Assembly: GCF_019334345.1 (NCBI RefSeq)
Contig: NZ_JAHWQX010000001.1
Span: 124,001 to 188,000 of the forward strand
DNA length: 64,000 nucleotides
DNA from: Neohoeflea coraliihabitans
GTDB taxonomy: Bacteria; Pseudomonadota; Alphaproteobacteria; Rhizobiales; Rhizobiaceae
Direction: 5' to 3'
Shown here: piece by piece, positions 50,850-59,705 of the stretch
Numbering within the stretch: position 1 is the first letter of the stretch
How the letters are laid out: each line of letters starts with the position of its first letter
The notes under the pieces: model-generated
The model's database searches: none
Told to the model about the DNA's origin: nothing
What the model saw: the letters and a program-made list of their open reading frames with translations, nothing else
Made by a program: the position numbers and the translations under genes

Positions 50850-51650
50850 ATGCTGCTCGATTTTCACCGTCTCGGCTGGTGGCGCTGGGTTTTGCTGGCA
50901 ATTGTGATTGCCGTCAGCGCCTTCCTTCTGCTGCCGATCATCTTCATCGCCACGCTCTCCTTCGGCTCCTCACAATGGCTGATCTTTCCGCCACCCTCCT
51001 GGACCACGCGCTGGTATGGCGAATTGTTCGCCGATCCGCGCTGGCTCGCCGCTGCCTTTAACAGCCTGAAAATCGGCCTGATCGTTACCGTCCTGTCCGT
51101 GCTGATCGGACTTGCCGCCTCCTTTTCGCTGGTGCGCGGCAAGTTTCGCGGTCGCGAGACGTTGAAGGCGCTGTTTCTCACGCCGATGATCCTGCCGGTG
51201 GTCGTGTTAGCCGTGGCGCTCTATGCCTTTTTCCTGCGCCTCGGCATCAATGGCACGGTCACCGGCTTCGTCATCGCGCATTTGCTCGTCGCCCTGCCCT
51301 TCTCGATCCTGGCGCTGACCAACGCCCTTGAAGGCTTCGACAAGTCGGTCGAGGATGCCGCCGTGCTGTGCGGCGCCCATCCCCTCGAAGCCAAGCTGCG
51401 CGTCACCCTTCCGGCCATCGCGCCGGGCCTGTTCTCGGCGGCAATCTTTTCCTTTCTCACCTCCTGGGACGAGGTGGTGCTGGCAATCTTCATGGCCAGC
51501 CCGACATTGCAGACCCTCCCCGTGCGCATCTGGTCAACCCTGCGGCAGGACCTGACGCCGGTGATCGCCAGCGCCTCGACGGTGCTCGTCGCCGTCACCA
51601 TCATCCTCATGCTGCTCGTCGCGCTTGTTCGCAAAGGTATGAAATCATGA
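50850..51650 (+). CDS. ABC transporter permease, PotC-like
   Basis: A 266-residue permease with six membrane segments (the first at about residues 12-34). The EAA-type loop is VEDAAVLCGAHPLEAKLRVTLPAIAPGL. It begins one base after the PotB-like stop and overlaps the ATPase start by four bases, showing tight coupling. Confidence 0.9.
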   Translation: MLLDFHRLGWWRWVLLAIVIAVSAFLLLPIIFIATLSFGSSQWLIFPPPSWTTRWYGELFADPRWLAAAFNSLKIGLIVTVLSVLIGLAASFSLVRGKFRGRETLKALFLTPMILPVVVLAVALYAFFLRLGINGTVTGFVIAHLLVALPFSILALTNALEGFDKSVEDAAVLCGAHPLEAKLRVTLPAIAPGLFSAAIFSFLTSWDEVVLAIFMASPTLQTLPVRIWSTLRQDLTPVIASASTVLVAVTIILMLLVALVRKGMKS

Positions 51651-52729
51651 CCACACCCTTTCTCGAAATTCGCGGCATCCGCAAGGAATACGGCCCGGTG
51701 GTCGCCGTCCACGACGTCAATCTCGAAGTCGACCGTGGCGAACTGATTACCTTTCTCGGCCCGTCCGGTTCCGGCAAGAGCACCACCCTGTACATCCTCG
51801 CAGGCTTCGAGGAGCCGACCCGCGGCGACATCCTGCTCGACGGTGAAACCCTGCTTGCAACGCCCTCGCACCGGCGCAACATCGGCATGGTGTTTCAGCG
51901 CTACACGCTGTTTCCGCATCTCTCCGTCGGTGAGAATATCGCCTTCCCGTTGCGCGTCCGGCGCTGGTCGAAGGCCGATATCGACGCCCGCGTCCGGCGC
52001 ATGCTCGAACTGGTGCGGCTGAACGGCTACGAGGACCGCAAGCCGGCGATGATGTCCGGCGGACAACAGCAGCGCGTGGCCCTGGCGCGCGCCCTGGCCT
52101 ATGACCCGCCCATTCTCCTGATGGATGAGCCGCTCTCGGCCCTCGACAAGAAATTGCGCGAGGAAATACAGCATGAGATCCGCCGCATCCATCACGAGAC
52201 CGAGGTGACGATCCTCTACGTCACCCACGACCAGGACGAAGCCCTGCGCCTGTCCGACCGCATCGCCGTGTTCTCGCAGGGCTGCATCGACCAGGTTGGC
52301 ACCGGTCCGCAACTGTATGCCGAGCCGGCCACACGCTTTGTCGCGGAATTCATCGGCGACAGCGATTTCCTCTCCTGCGACCTGGTCGGCTCAAACGGCA
52401 CGACTGCCGATATCCGCCTTGGCGATGACCTGGTGGTGTCCGGCGTCCCGCTGCACGGGCGCCCTGGCGAGAGGGCCCGCGGCGCGTTGTTGTTGCGGCC
52501 TGAACGCATGGATCTCAGCCGCCAGGCGGGACCCGACAAGACCGGTCTGCCTGTGCAGATCAGCGACATCACCTTCCTTGGCAGCAACATTCATGTCGCC
52601 GCCGCGACCGGCTGGGGCGAGACGGTCTCCGTGCGTCTGCCGTTCGGCCACCAGAGCATTTCCGGCCTGTCGCGCGGCGACACCGTCTGGCTGCGTTTCG
52701 ATCCCGGGGCAGCCCATGTTTTCACTTAG
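51647..52729 (+). CDS. ABC transporter ATP-binding protein, PotA-like
   Basis: A 360-residue ATPase. Walker A is GPSGSGKST (about residue 38), the signature is MSGGQQQRVALARAL, Walker B is ILLMDEPLSALD and the switch histidine is in YVTHDQDEAL. The C-terminal 100 residues form a TOBE-type regulatory domain (LRPERMDL; ISDITFLGSNIHV). The ATG at 51647 overlaps the permease stop; the open frame upstream to 51368 lies inside the permease gene and is spurious. It energises the polyamine-type importer. Confidence 0.92.
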   Translation: MTTPFLEIRGIRKEYGPVVAVHDVNLEVDRGELITFLGPSGSGKSTTLYILAGFEEPTRGDILLDGETLLATPSHRRNIGMVFQRYTLFPHLSVGENIAFPLRVRRWSKADIDARVRRMLELVRLNGYEDRKPAMMSGGQQQRVALARALAYDPPILLMDEPLSALDKKLREEIQHEIRRIHHETEVTILYVTHDQDEALRLSDRIAVFSQGCIDQVGTGPQLYAEPATRFVAEFIGDSDFLSCDLVGSNGTTADIRLGDDLVVSGVPLHGRPGERARGALLLRPERMDLSRQAGPDKTGLPVQISDITFLGSNIHVAAATGWGETVSVRLPFGHQSISGLSRGDTVWLRFDPGAAHVFT

Positions 52730-52857
52730 GGCACTTGCGCCCGGGGCAGAGATGCGCATGCCCCGCGTTGCCGCCGAAGATGCAAAACGGTAAGGCTTCG
52801 GATCAGGACGCGTGGGGCGACAAGGGGGGAGCCGGGACACAAGGCACGGACATTGAA

Positions 52858-53586
52858 ATGAAGCAGGATAACGGCATGCAACCAACCGGACGGGACAGGG
52901 GCGACGGACTGCGCGTCGAACGCGCCACCAAGACGCTGCGAGAACTCACTCTCGACAAGATGCGTGAGGCGATCCTCACCTCGCATTTCAAACCCGGCGA
53001 ACGGCTTGTCGAACGCGACCTTTGTGCGCAGCTCGGCGTCAGCCGCACGATCGTGCGCGAAGTCCTGCGTCATCTCGAATCCGAAGGTCTGGTGACCAGT
53101 CTCGCCAACCGCGGCCCGATCGTCGCCCGCACCTCGCGCGAGGAAGCCTGGCAGATCTATGAGATTCGCGCCTCGCTGGAGGCGATGGCGGCAGCCGCCT
53201 GTGCCGCTGACCCAGACGATGCCGCGATCAGCGAACTGCAGCGGCACCTCAAGTCGATCGAACAGGCCTACGCCAGAAAGACGCCGTCGGCCGTGCTCGA
53301 GGCGACCAGCGAATTCTACCGGGTGCTGTTTGAAGCCGCCGGCCACACCATTGCCTGGGGCATCGTCAGCTCGCTGATGCTGCGCATCAACCAGTTGCGT
53401 TCACTGACCATTGCCGACAGCAACCGCGACCAGGATGGGCCGCGCGAAATGCGCGCCGTTGTTGATGCCATCGCGGCCAGGGACCCTGCTGCCGCCGCAA
53501 CCGCCGCCCGGACCCATGTCATGCAGGCTGCCGCCATTGCCCGCCGCATTATCGAGGTGCGCGACCGCACGGCGCCGCCCGAATGA
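52858..53586 (+). CDS. GntR-family regulator, FCD subfamily
   Basis: A 242-residue regulator. The N-terminal winged helix-turn-helix (PGERLVERDLCAQLGVSRTIVREVLRHLESEGLV, residues about 45-80) is followed by an FCD ligand domain (YEIRASLEAMAAAACA, later AARTHVMQAA). The ATG at 52858 gives the normal family length; the frame is open to 52735. It lies just downstream of the ABC importer and converges with the CoxG-like gene after 15 bases. It could control the plus-strand operon (box at 43800), the divergent TRAP/Mo-hydroxylase region (boxes at 58709 and 58730), or both. Confidence 0.87.
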   Translation: MKQDNGMQPTGRDRGDGLRVERATKTLRELTLDKMREAILTSHFKPGERLVERDLCAQLGVSRTIVREVLRHLESEGLVTSLANRGPIVARTSREEAWQIYEIRASLEAMAAAACAADPDDAAISELQRHLKSIEQAYARKTPSAVLEATSEFYRVLFEAAGHTIAWGIVSSLMLRINQLRSLTIADSNRDQDGPREMRAVVDAIAARDPAAAATAARTHVMQAAAIARRIIEVRDRTAPPE

Positions 53587-53601
53587 CAGCTGCCACAGGG
53601 C

Positions 53602-54279
53602 TCAGGAGCGGCCGAACAACCGTTTGATTTTCGACTTCAGCACCGCCCAGAACAGATCGAGCGCATTCAGCTCGTTGGAAGGCTCCGCCGCGCGCTGCTT
53701 CGGCGCCTCGGCCGGCTTGGCAGCCGTCCCACCTGGCGCAGCGGGAGCCGTCGCCGCGGCTTGAGGCTGCGCTGCACCCGCAGGCGTCTCGCCGGCTTGC
53801 GCCACTGGCGCAGCATCCGCATTCGCAGAGGCATTCAACTCTTTCTCGAGATTTCTGGCGAAGCTCAGCGTGATCTGCTCGGCCACCGCCTCGACAATGC
53901 CGCCCCGCGCGAACTGCGCAAGCGAGCCCGACAGCGTGTAGTCGACATCGACCTTCACGCCCGTCTTGCCGGCCGACAGCTCTTCGAGATGATAGACGAC
54001 ATCGCCCTTGGCCCGCGAGGCATGGCTCTTGTCGATGCCTTTGCCCTTGATCGTGCCCGTATAGGTCGTGGCATCGGCGTCGATTTCCGCCTCGCCGGCA
54101 AAATCGGCCTTGACCGGTCCGAGCTTGACCGTCATCCGGCCTTTCGCGACGTTGTCCTTGGGTTCCTCGTCCAGCGAGGCGCCCGGCAGGCAGCGCACCA
54201 CGAGCGGCAGATCCTGGAACGTGGCCCAGACCTGTTCACGGGGATGGTCGACGGTAAAATTCTGGCTGAGGACCGGCAT
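53602..54279 (-). CDS. CoxG-like SRPBCC-family protein
   Basis: A 225-residue protein. Residues 1 to about 150 are an SRPBCC fold of the CoxG group (LPLVVRCLPGASLD, VKLGPVKADFAGEA, YHLEELSAGKTGVKVDVDYTLSG). An alanine/proline-rich linker follows and the C terminus (LFWAVLKSKIKRLFG) is amphipathic and may bind the membrane. CoxG-type proteins assist molybdenum hydroxylases of the CoxMSL type, which are encoded 4.5 kb away on the opposite strand. It is the last gene of the TRAP/deacylase operon. Confidence 0.83.
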   Translation of the reverse strand: MPVLSQNFTVDHPREQVWATFQDLPLVVRCLPGASLDEEPKDNVAKGRMTVKLGPVKADFAGEAEIDADATTYTGTIKGKGIDKSHASRAKGDVVYHLEELSAGKTGVKVDVDYTLSGSLAQFARGGIVEAVAEQITLSFARNLEKELNASANADAAPVAQAGETPAGAAQPQAAATAPAAPGGTAAKPAEAPKQRAAEPSNELNALDLFWAVLKSKIKRLFGRS

Positions 54280-54344
54280 TGCCCACTCCTTGTTGCTGCG
54301 TTGTCACGGCCCCGCGCCGGATGCCGGCGCGGGCACGTCGCGGC

Positions 54345-55616
54345 TCAGTTCTCCGAGCCGCACCAATCATAGATCGACAGCGCCATGACCTTGATCGAGG
54401 TGATATAGTCCTCGATCGACACATATTCATCGTTCGAGTGCATGACCGCCGTCGAGCCGGGTCCGAAAATCACCGTCGGCGTGTCGGCATATTTGTTGAG
54501 GAACCGCGTGTCGGCAGCGCCCTGGCGCCCCGAAATCGTCGGTTCCTTGCCGGTGACTTCGGTGTAGGCCTTGGCCACCACATCGACGACCGGGTGATCG
54601 CCGGGGATCTCGGAGGCCTCGGCATCGTAGCCGACGAACCGCACCACCGGAGGATGATCCTTCATCCAGGGATCGTCCTTGGCAACCGCGGCGATCTTGT
54701 CGACCAGGCTTTGCTTGACGCCCTCGTGATCTTCGCCCGGCACCGTGCCGATGGATCCCTTGAGCAGCGCCGTCGCCGGAAAGGCACTCGGATAGGTGCC
54801 GGCCTGGAAGCTGCCGATCAGGCAGGGCAGCGAATCGATGGCGCTCGGGTAGAGCGGATGCGTCACCGTCGCCACGCGCTCGTCCTCGAGCTCCTGCACC
54901 GCCTTGCAGATCTTGTAGCCGAGCTCGATGCCGCTGATCCCGAGATAGCGCTGCTGAACACCCGCCGGCTTGCCCTGGATTTCGATTTCGAACCAGATGC
55001 GGCCGATACAGGCCGGCTGAACGTGCAGATCGCTGGTCTCGCCGGAAATGCCGGCATCCGCCTTGTAGCCGCGGATCACCGTGTCGAGCGTGCCGTGGCC
55101 GCTGACTTCCTCGTCGATGACGACATTGATCAGCACATCGCCCTTCAGCTTGACGCCGGCGGCCTTGAGATACTCGACCGCCAGAATGTGACTGGCGACA
55201 CCGCTCTTCATGTCGCAGGAGCCGCGGCCATAGATGCGCCCATCCTTGATCGACGCCGACCAGGGATCATCGCTCCAGCCTTCGCCGTCGCCGACCGGAA
55301 TGACATCGGTGTGGCCATTGAGCAGAAGTGACCTGCCGCCACCGGTGCCCTTATGCGTCGCCACGATGTTCGGACGGTTCTCGTAACCGCGCGCCACCGG
55401 CCGGTACCCGGGATGCTTCTTCAACTCTTCCCAGTCGGTCTCCCACATGTCGACGTCGAGACCGATGTCGGTCATGTACTCGCTGACGAATTTCTGGATC
55501 GCCGCCTCGTCGCCCGTCACGCTCGGAATCGTGACCATCTTGCGCAGCAGTTCCACCGCTTTTTCGCTGTTCTGATCGATCGTATCGAGAATTTTCTGAC
55601 GTGTCTCAGTGCTCAT
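54345..55616 (-). CDS. M20-family deacylase (ArgE/DapE-like)
   Basis: A 423-residue zinc peptidase-family hydrolase. The metal and catalytic motifs are visible: LLLNGHTDVIP (metal histidine), GRGSCDMKSG (bridging aspartate), INVVIDEEVSG (Glu-Glu) and the dimerisation insert in the middle. The C-terminal metal histidine is probably in STAVMHSNDEYV. It probably removes an acyl or amide group from an amino compound imported by the TRAP system encoded upstream in the same operon. The exact substrate cannot be read. Confidence 0.87.
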   Translation of the reverse strand: MSTETRQKILDTIDQNSEKAVELLRKMVTIPSVTGDEAAIQKFVSEYMTDIGLDVDMWETDWEELKKHPGYRPVARGYENRPNIVATHKGTGGGRSLLLNGHTDVIPVGDGEGWSDDPWSASIKDGRIYGRGSCDMKSGVASHILAVEYLKAAGVKLKGDVLINVVIDEEVSGHGTLDTVIRGYKADAGISGETSDLHVQPACIGRIWFEIEIQGKPAGVQQRYLGISGIELGYKICKAVQELEDERVATVTHPLYPSAIDSLPCLIGSFQAGTYPSAFPATALLKGSIGTVPGEDHEGVKQSLVDKIAAVAKDDPWMKDHPPVVRFVGYDAEASEIPGDHPVVDVVAKAYTEVTGKEPTISGRQGAADTRFLNKYADTPTVIFGPGSTAVMHSNDEYVSIEDYITSIKVMALSIYDWCGSEN

Positions 55617-55683
55617 GCAGTACCTCTTTTTCAGTGTGCCGCATTCACCGCGGCATCGCGTCCCGTCCGTTTCGAAGCGATGA

Positions 55684-56994
55684 TCACATCATGCCCGGCA
55701 GCCAGAGGACGATTTGCGGAAAGGCGATCATCATTCCCATCAGGAACAGGTTGATCATGATGAAGGGCACGGCCGCCTTGTAGATGTCGACGATGGTGTA
55801 ATCGGGAGGCACGATGCCTTTCATGACGAACAGCGACAGACCGAATGGCGGCGTGATGGTCGCCATTTCGAGATTGAGCATCATGATCGTGCCGAACCAG
55901 ATCGGATCCCAGCCCATCGATGCGATGATCGGCAGGAAGATCGGGATGGTCACCAGGACGATCGACGTCTGTTCAAGGAACATGCCGAGAAACACCACGA
56001 CCAGTTGCATCAGAACCATCAGGATCAGCGGATGCACCGGCAGTTCTGTGGCGAAATTGGTGATCGCCGTCGTCACCCCGGAAAAGCTCAGCAACTGGCT
56101 GAAAGCGGCCGATCCGGTCAGAATGATCAGCACCATCACCGACAAGGCGGTTGCCGAGCCGACACCTTCGCGGATCACCTTCCAGCTCAGCCGGCGGTAC
56201 AGCGCCGCCAGGATGAACGTCAGGAAGGTCCCGACCGCCGCCGCTTCGGTTGGCGTCGCAATTCCGAGAAAGATCGCCACGATCACCAGAACGATGATCG
56301 ACACCGGCGGGATCATGTAAAACAGCGTATCCTTCAGCCGCTGCCGCATCGGCACATGCGGCACCTCGTAGGGCGGCGCAATTTCCGGCTGCAGGACGCA
56401 GCGCAGGATGATGTAGGTGGCGTAAAGGATGGCCAGCAGCAGGCCGGGCACGACGATCGCCACAAGGATCTGGGCGACGGAAATGCCGGCCAGGCTGGCC
56501 AGCACGATGGCCAGCGTGCTCGGCGGGATCAGGATCGCCAGGCTGCCGCTTGCCAGAATCGGCCCGATCGAGATCGACTTGGCATAGGCGCGCTGCTGCA
56601 TTTCCGGGATCAGTGTCGAGCCGAGAATGGCAACGCTGCCCATGGCAACGCCGGTAAGCGCCCCGAGCAGCGCCCCGGTCATGATGGCCAGCACCGCCAG
56701 GCGCCCGGCCACGAAACCGATCCATTGATCGAGCACCTCGATCATGCGCTGGGCGATGCCGGCATGAAACATGATCGCGCCCATCAGGACGAACATCGGC
56801 ACCGGCACCAGGACGAAGGTGCCGATCGAGCTCTCGATGCTCAAAATAAGCTGGTTCAGCCCGCGCGTTCCGCCCCAGAGGTAGAAAACCCCTACCATGT
56901 TGACGGCGGCAAAGGCCAGGGCGACGGGCAAACCGATGAGCAGCAGTACACCGAGGCCGGAAAAGAACGCCAGCAGGAACATCCACCATTCCAT
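55684..56994 (-). CDS. TRAP transporter large permease subunit (DctM-type)
   Basis: A 436-residue membrane protein with about 12 hydrophobic segments and DctM landmarks: MFVLMGAIMFHAGIAQRM, GALTGVAMGSVAILGSTLIPEM, PPSTLAIVLASLAGISVAQ and a C-terminal ATITPPFGLSLFVMKG. It starts five bases after the small-permease stop. It belongs to the second complete TRAP importer of the window and is distinct in sequence from the first. Confidence 0.92.
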   Translation of the reverse strand: MEWWMFLLAFFSGLGVLLLIGLPVALAFAAVNMVGVFYLWGGTRGLNQLILSIESSIGTFVLVPVPMFVLMGAIMFHAGIAQRMIEVLDQWIGFVAGRLAVLAIMTGALLGALTGVAMGSVAILGSTLIPEMQQRAYAKSISIGPILASGSLAILIPPSTLAIVLASLAGISVAQILVAIVVPGLLLAILYATYIILRCVLQPEIAPPYEVPHVPMRQRLKDTLFYMIPPVSIIVLVIVAIFLGIATPTEAAAVGTFLTFILAALYRRLSWKVIREGVGSATALSVMVLIILTGSAAFSQLLSFSGVTTAITNFATELPVHPLILMVLMQLVVVFLGMFLEQTSIVLVTIPIFLPIIASMGWDPIWFGTIMMLNLEMATITPPFGLSLFVMKGIVPPDYTIVDIYKAAVPFIMINLFLMGMMIAFPQIVLWLPGMM

Positions 56995-56999
56995 AAGTA

Positions 57000-57509
57000 T
57001 CAGGCCTCCATCCGGATGCTGGTGTCGATCGCCCCGGCACGGGCCCGGGCGGCACGCCGGAGAAATTCAACCCCCAGCAGGAAGAACCCCAGCGGGATCG
57101 GAGCGATCACGTAGGCGCGCAAGATTTCAAGCTCGGCGGCGACGACGATGCCGCGCTGCCAGGAGGACCAGGTCGCGGTGATGCCGAAATAGGTTCCGAG
57201 AAAGCACACCAGCGCGCCGATCAGAGAATTGAGAATGACCAGATTGCGGCCGGAGCGGCCGCCGGTCGAGGAAACGAGGAGATCAATGGTCACGTGGCCG
57301 TTGTTGCGCAGCACCCACGCCGCGCCAAAGAAGGTCATGTAGACCATCGCGGTGCCGCTCAACTGATCGACGCCGATAATGCCCTGCCCGGTCAGTTCGC
57401 GCAGGCCAACCTTGTAGACCGTCGCCAGCATAAGACCGACGAGGATCGTGCAGGCGAGAACCGCCATCACGTTCAAGATGAAATCGAATATCCTGTTTGC
57501 TTTTGACAA
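57000..57509 (-). CDS. TRAP transporter small permease subunit (DctQ-type)
   Basis: A protein of about 169 residues with four hydrophobic segments and DctQ features (GTAMVYMTFFGAAWVLRNNGHVTIDLL). I choose a TTG start at 57509 because GGGGAGG lies six bases upstream and the protein then begins MSKANRIFDFILNV, as usual for the family. The frame continues to another TTG at 57539, and no ATG is available before the first membrane segment. A long hairpin separates it from the binding-protein gene. Confidence 0.82.
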   Translation of the reverse strand: MSKANRIFDFILNVMAVLACTILVGLMLATVYKVGLRELTGQGIIGVDQLSGTAMVYMTFFGAAWVLRNNGHVTIDLLVSSTGGRSGRNLVILNSLIGALVCFLGTYFGITATWSSWQRGIVVAAELEILRAYVIAPIPLGFFLLGVEFLRRAARARAGAIDTSIRMEA

Positions 57510-57548
57510 GCCCGGCCTCCCCTCGTTGCCTCGCCCCAAAAGGCGTCA

Positions 57549-57580
57549 AGCGGCCGCAATCCATAAGAGTTGCGGCCGCT
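57549..57580 (-). repeat. Perfect 11-base-pair hairpin between TRAP binding-protein and permease genes
   Basis: AGCGGCCGCAA and TTGCGGCCGCT enclose a ten-base loop. There is no U-run on the transcribed strand. It probably stabilises the upstream binding-protein transcript and limits read-through, so that the binding protein is made in excess over the permeases. Confidence 0.65.
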
Positions 57581-57594
57581 GATGTCAGTCTGGC

Positions 57595-58608
57595 TTAGTC
57601 GAGATCGTCGAGATCAAGCAGTTCCTTGGCCTTGTCGGCATCTTCGGCCGACATCACGCCCTTGTAGTAGTCCCACAGCGCGGCGCGCGCGACCTGGGTC
57701 CATTCGGCAGCTGCCTCATCCGAAAGCTTCAGCACTTCCATGCCGGCTGCTTCCATCTTCTCGATTTCACCGGCTTCGGTGCCCGCGAAGAACTCACCGC
57801 CCCAGGCCTGGACTTCCTCGACAGCCTTCAGGAGGATTTCCTGCGCCTCCGGCGACAGGTTGTTCCAGGATTCAAGGTTCATCGCGACGCTGCCGCCACT
57901 GCGATACATCGCCTGACCGACGAGATATTTGGTCACGTCCTGCCAGCCATTGCGGGTGTAGGCGTCGGCCACCGGCCAGGTGAAACCGTCAACCGTGCCG
58001 CGGTCGATGGCGAGGAAGATGTCGGACGGCGGCAGCGTGATCGGCTCGGCTTCGGAAGCCTGCACGAAGTGACGCAGCAGCGGCGCGACGCGCAACTGAC
58101 GACCCTTCAGATCGGCAACCGATTCGACTTCGAAATTGGTGCTCAGATAATGCGCGCCCGTGCCGACGTCGCCGGTCGAGTGACCGAGATAGCGCACGCC
58201 CTTTTCTTCGAACAGGCCGACGAGAAACTCGTAGAAGTCGCTGCCCGGTCCGTTATCCGGAATGGCGAACGGCGAAAGCTCGGCCACATCACCGCCCGGC
58301 ACGATGCCCGACCAGTAATTGGGAGCGCCATACCAGACATCAAAGACGCCGTTGACCAGCGCTTCAGGCTGGTCGAAAATCGGAATGACATCGGAAGCGC
58401 CGATGTACTGGATCTGCACGACGCCCTTGCCGAGCTCGTTGACCCGCTCCATGAACTGATTGCCGACTTCCGCGGTCGGCGACGGACCGATCGGGAAGGA
58501 TCCGACCATCCGCAAGGTCGTTTCGGCGGCGACATGTCCCGCCCCCATCAAAAGGGTCAGCGCCGCCCCGAGAAAGGCTGCTTTTATCTTGTTCCCTGTT
58601 ATAGTCAT
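57595..58608 (-). CDS. TRAP transporter periplasmic substrate-binding protein
   Basis: A secreted binding protein of 337 residues. The signal peptide is KIKAAFLGAALTLLMGAGHVAA. TRAP binding-protein landmarks include NQFMERVNELGKGVVQIQYIG, LKGRQLRVAPLLRHFVQA (arginine likely to contact the ligand) and IDRGTVDGFTWPVAD. The ATG at 58608 has GGGAG; the frame is open to 58851. It heads the minus-strand operon binding protein/DctQ/DctM/M20 deacylase/CoxG and is divergent from the molybdenum hydroxylase genes. Confidence 0.9.
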   Translation of the reverse strand: MTITGNKIKAAFLGAALTLLMGAGHVAAETTLRMVGSFPIGPSPTAEVGNQFMERVNELGKGVVQIQYIGASDVIPIFDQPEALVNGVFDVWYGAPNYWSGIVPGGDVAELSPFAIPDNGPGSDFYEFLVGLFEEKGVRYLGHSTGDVGTGAHYLSTNFEVESVADLKGRQLRVAPLLRHFVQASEAEPITLPPSDIFLAIDRGTVDGFTWPVADAYTRNGWQDVTKYLVGQAMYRSGGSVAMNLESWNNLSPEAQEILLKAVEEVQAWGGEFFAGTEAGEIEKMEAAGMEVLKLSDEAAAEWTQVARAALWDYYKGVMSAEDADKAKELLDLDDLD

Positions 58609-58688
58609 TTTGAACTCCCAGTTTACGTTTCCCGGCGCACACTGAAACCAGCGCACCGGGCATCCAAATGCGATGAACACGCTATTCG

Positions 58689-58715
58689 AATATACGATAG
58701 CCGTATTTTTGTCTA
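58689..58715 (-). promoter_or_regulatory. Candidate promoter of the TRAP/deacylase operon
   Basis: On the minus strand TAGACA (58715-58710) and TATATT (58694-58689) are 15 bases apart. A GntR-type box overlaps the -35, and an inverted repeat ATACG-ATAGC-CGTAT (58692-58706) lies in the spacer and -10 region. The spacing is shorter than ideal. Confidence 0.35.
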
Positions 58716-58718
58716 CAA
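58709..58718. promoter_or_regulatory. Candidate GntR/FCD operator 1 in the divergent region
   Basis: TTGTCTACAA has perfect four-base arms (TTGT/ACAA) and is close to the GntR-type consensus TTGTATACAA. It lies between the TRAP operon and the molybdenum hydroxylase operon, and its centre is exactly 21 bases from that of the second box. Confidence 0.45.
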
Positions 58719-58729
58719 ACTTTTTCCTA

Positions 58730-58739
58730 TTGCATACAA
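58730..58739. promoter_or_regulatory. Candidate GntR/FCD operator 2 in the divergent region
   Basis: TTGCATACAA differs by one base from TTGTATACAA and sits two helical turns from the first box, which suggests cooperative binding of two dimers on one DNA face. Confidence 0.4.
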
Positions 58740-58835
58740 CGCTAATCGCCCATAGGCTTGCGAGGCTGGCTGGATACCCGTGCCATTCACAGGGCGTCCG
58801 CCCACAGGCTTCGCGCATCATATTGGAGGACCCCG

Positions 58836-59705
58836 ATGAGGCCCGCAGCATTCGAATATCACAAGGCGACCTCGCTTGAGCATGCCCTGACTCTGCTTCA
58901 GGAGTTCGGCGAGGACGGTCGGCCGCTGGCCGGCGGACAGAGCCTCGTGCCGATGATGAACCTGCGCCTCGCCCGGCCCGGCCACCTGGTTGATATCAAC
59001 GGTCTCGGCCTCGACAGCATCGAGGAGCGCGGCGACGTTCTGCATATCGGCGCCCTGGTGCGGCATCAGCGCTATTTTGACGACCCGATCATCGCCCGGC
59101 GCCTGCCGGCATTCCTTGAAGCCGTGCATTGGATCGGCCACCCGACGATCCGGCGTCACGGCACGCTCGGTGGCAGCATCTCGCATGCGGATCCGACCGC
59201 CGAGCTTCCGGCCATCTGCGTTCTGTACGACGCCCAGATCCTGGTCGCTTCGACGGCGGGCGAGCGGCGCATCGCGGCAGCCGATTTCTTCGCCAACGCC
59301 TATGTCACCACGCTCGAGCCGGGCGAAATGGTGACCGGCGTGGAATTTCCCTTCCCGCCGGAGAACAACAGCGGCGCCTTCCTCGAACAGGCCGAACGGC
59401 GCGGTGATTTTGCCCTCGCCGCCATTGGCGTTTCGATCAATCACGACACCAGCACGATCACCAGCGCCAGCATTGTCTGCGCCGGCGCCCGGCTGGTCCC
59501 CACCCGTGCTCCTGAGGTCGAGGCAGCACTGGTCGGGCGCGCCCTTTCTGCCCCCGAAGCGCGGGCCGCCGGAACGCAGTTCTCCGAAAACATCAATCCG
59601 GTCGGCGATCATGCGGCCAGCGCCGACTATCGTCGCGGCCTGATCGCCGAGCTGACGACGCGCGCCATCGAGCGTGCCTGTGAGAAGGCCCGAGAACACT
59701 CATGA
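58836..59705 (+). CDS. Molybdenum hydroxylase FAD-binding (medium, CoxM-like) subunit
   Basis: A 289-residue FAD subunit. FAD-binding motifs are LAGGQSLVPMMNLRLARP (residues about 31-48) and RHGTLGGSISHADPTAELPA (near 106-125). The C terminus is the CO-dehydrogenase flavoprotein C domain. It passes electrons from the iron-sulfur subunit to an acceptor. TTGGAGGA precedes the ATG at 58836; its stop overlaps the next start (ATGA). It is the first gene of a three-subunit enzyme. Confidence 0.9.
   Translation: MRPAAFEYHKATSLEHALTLLQEFGEDGRPLAGGQSLVPMMNLRLARPGHLVDINGLGLDSIEERGDVLHIGALVRHQRYFDDPIIARRLPAFLEAVHWIGHPTIRRHGTLGGSISHADPTAELPAICVLYDAQILVASTAGERRIAAADFFANAYVTTLEPGEMVTGVEFPFPPENNSGAFLEQAERRGDFALAAIGVSINHDTSTITSASIVCAGARLVPTRAPEVEAALVGRALSAPEARAAGTQFSENINPVGDHAASADYRRGLIAELTTRAIERACEKAREHS

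Noticed and set aside
51368-51646. N-terminal extension of the PotA-like ATPase
   Set aside because: It lies inside the upstream permease gene. The ATG at 51647 overlapping the stop gives the normal ATPase N terminus.
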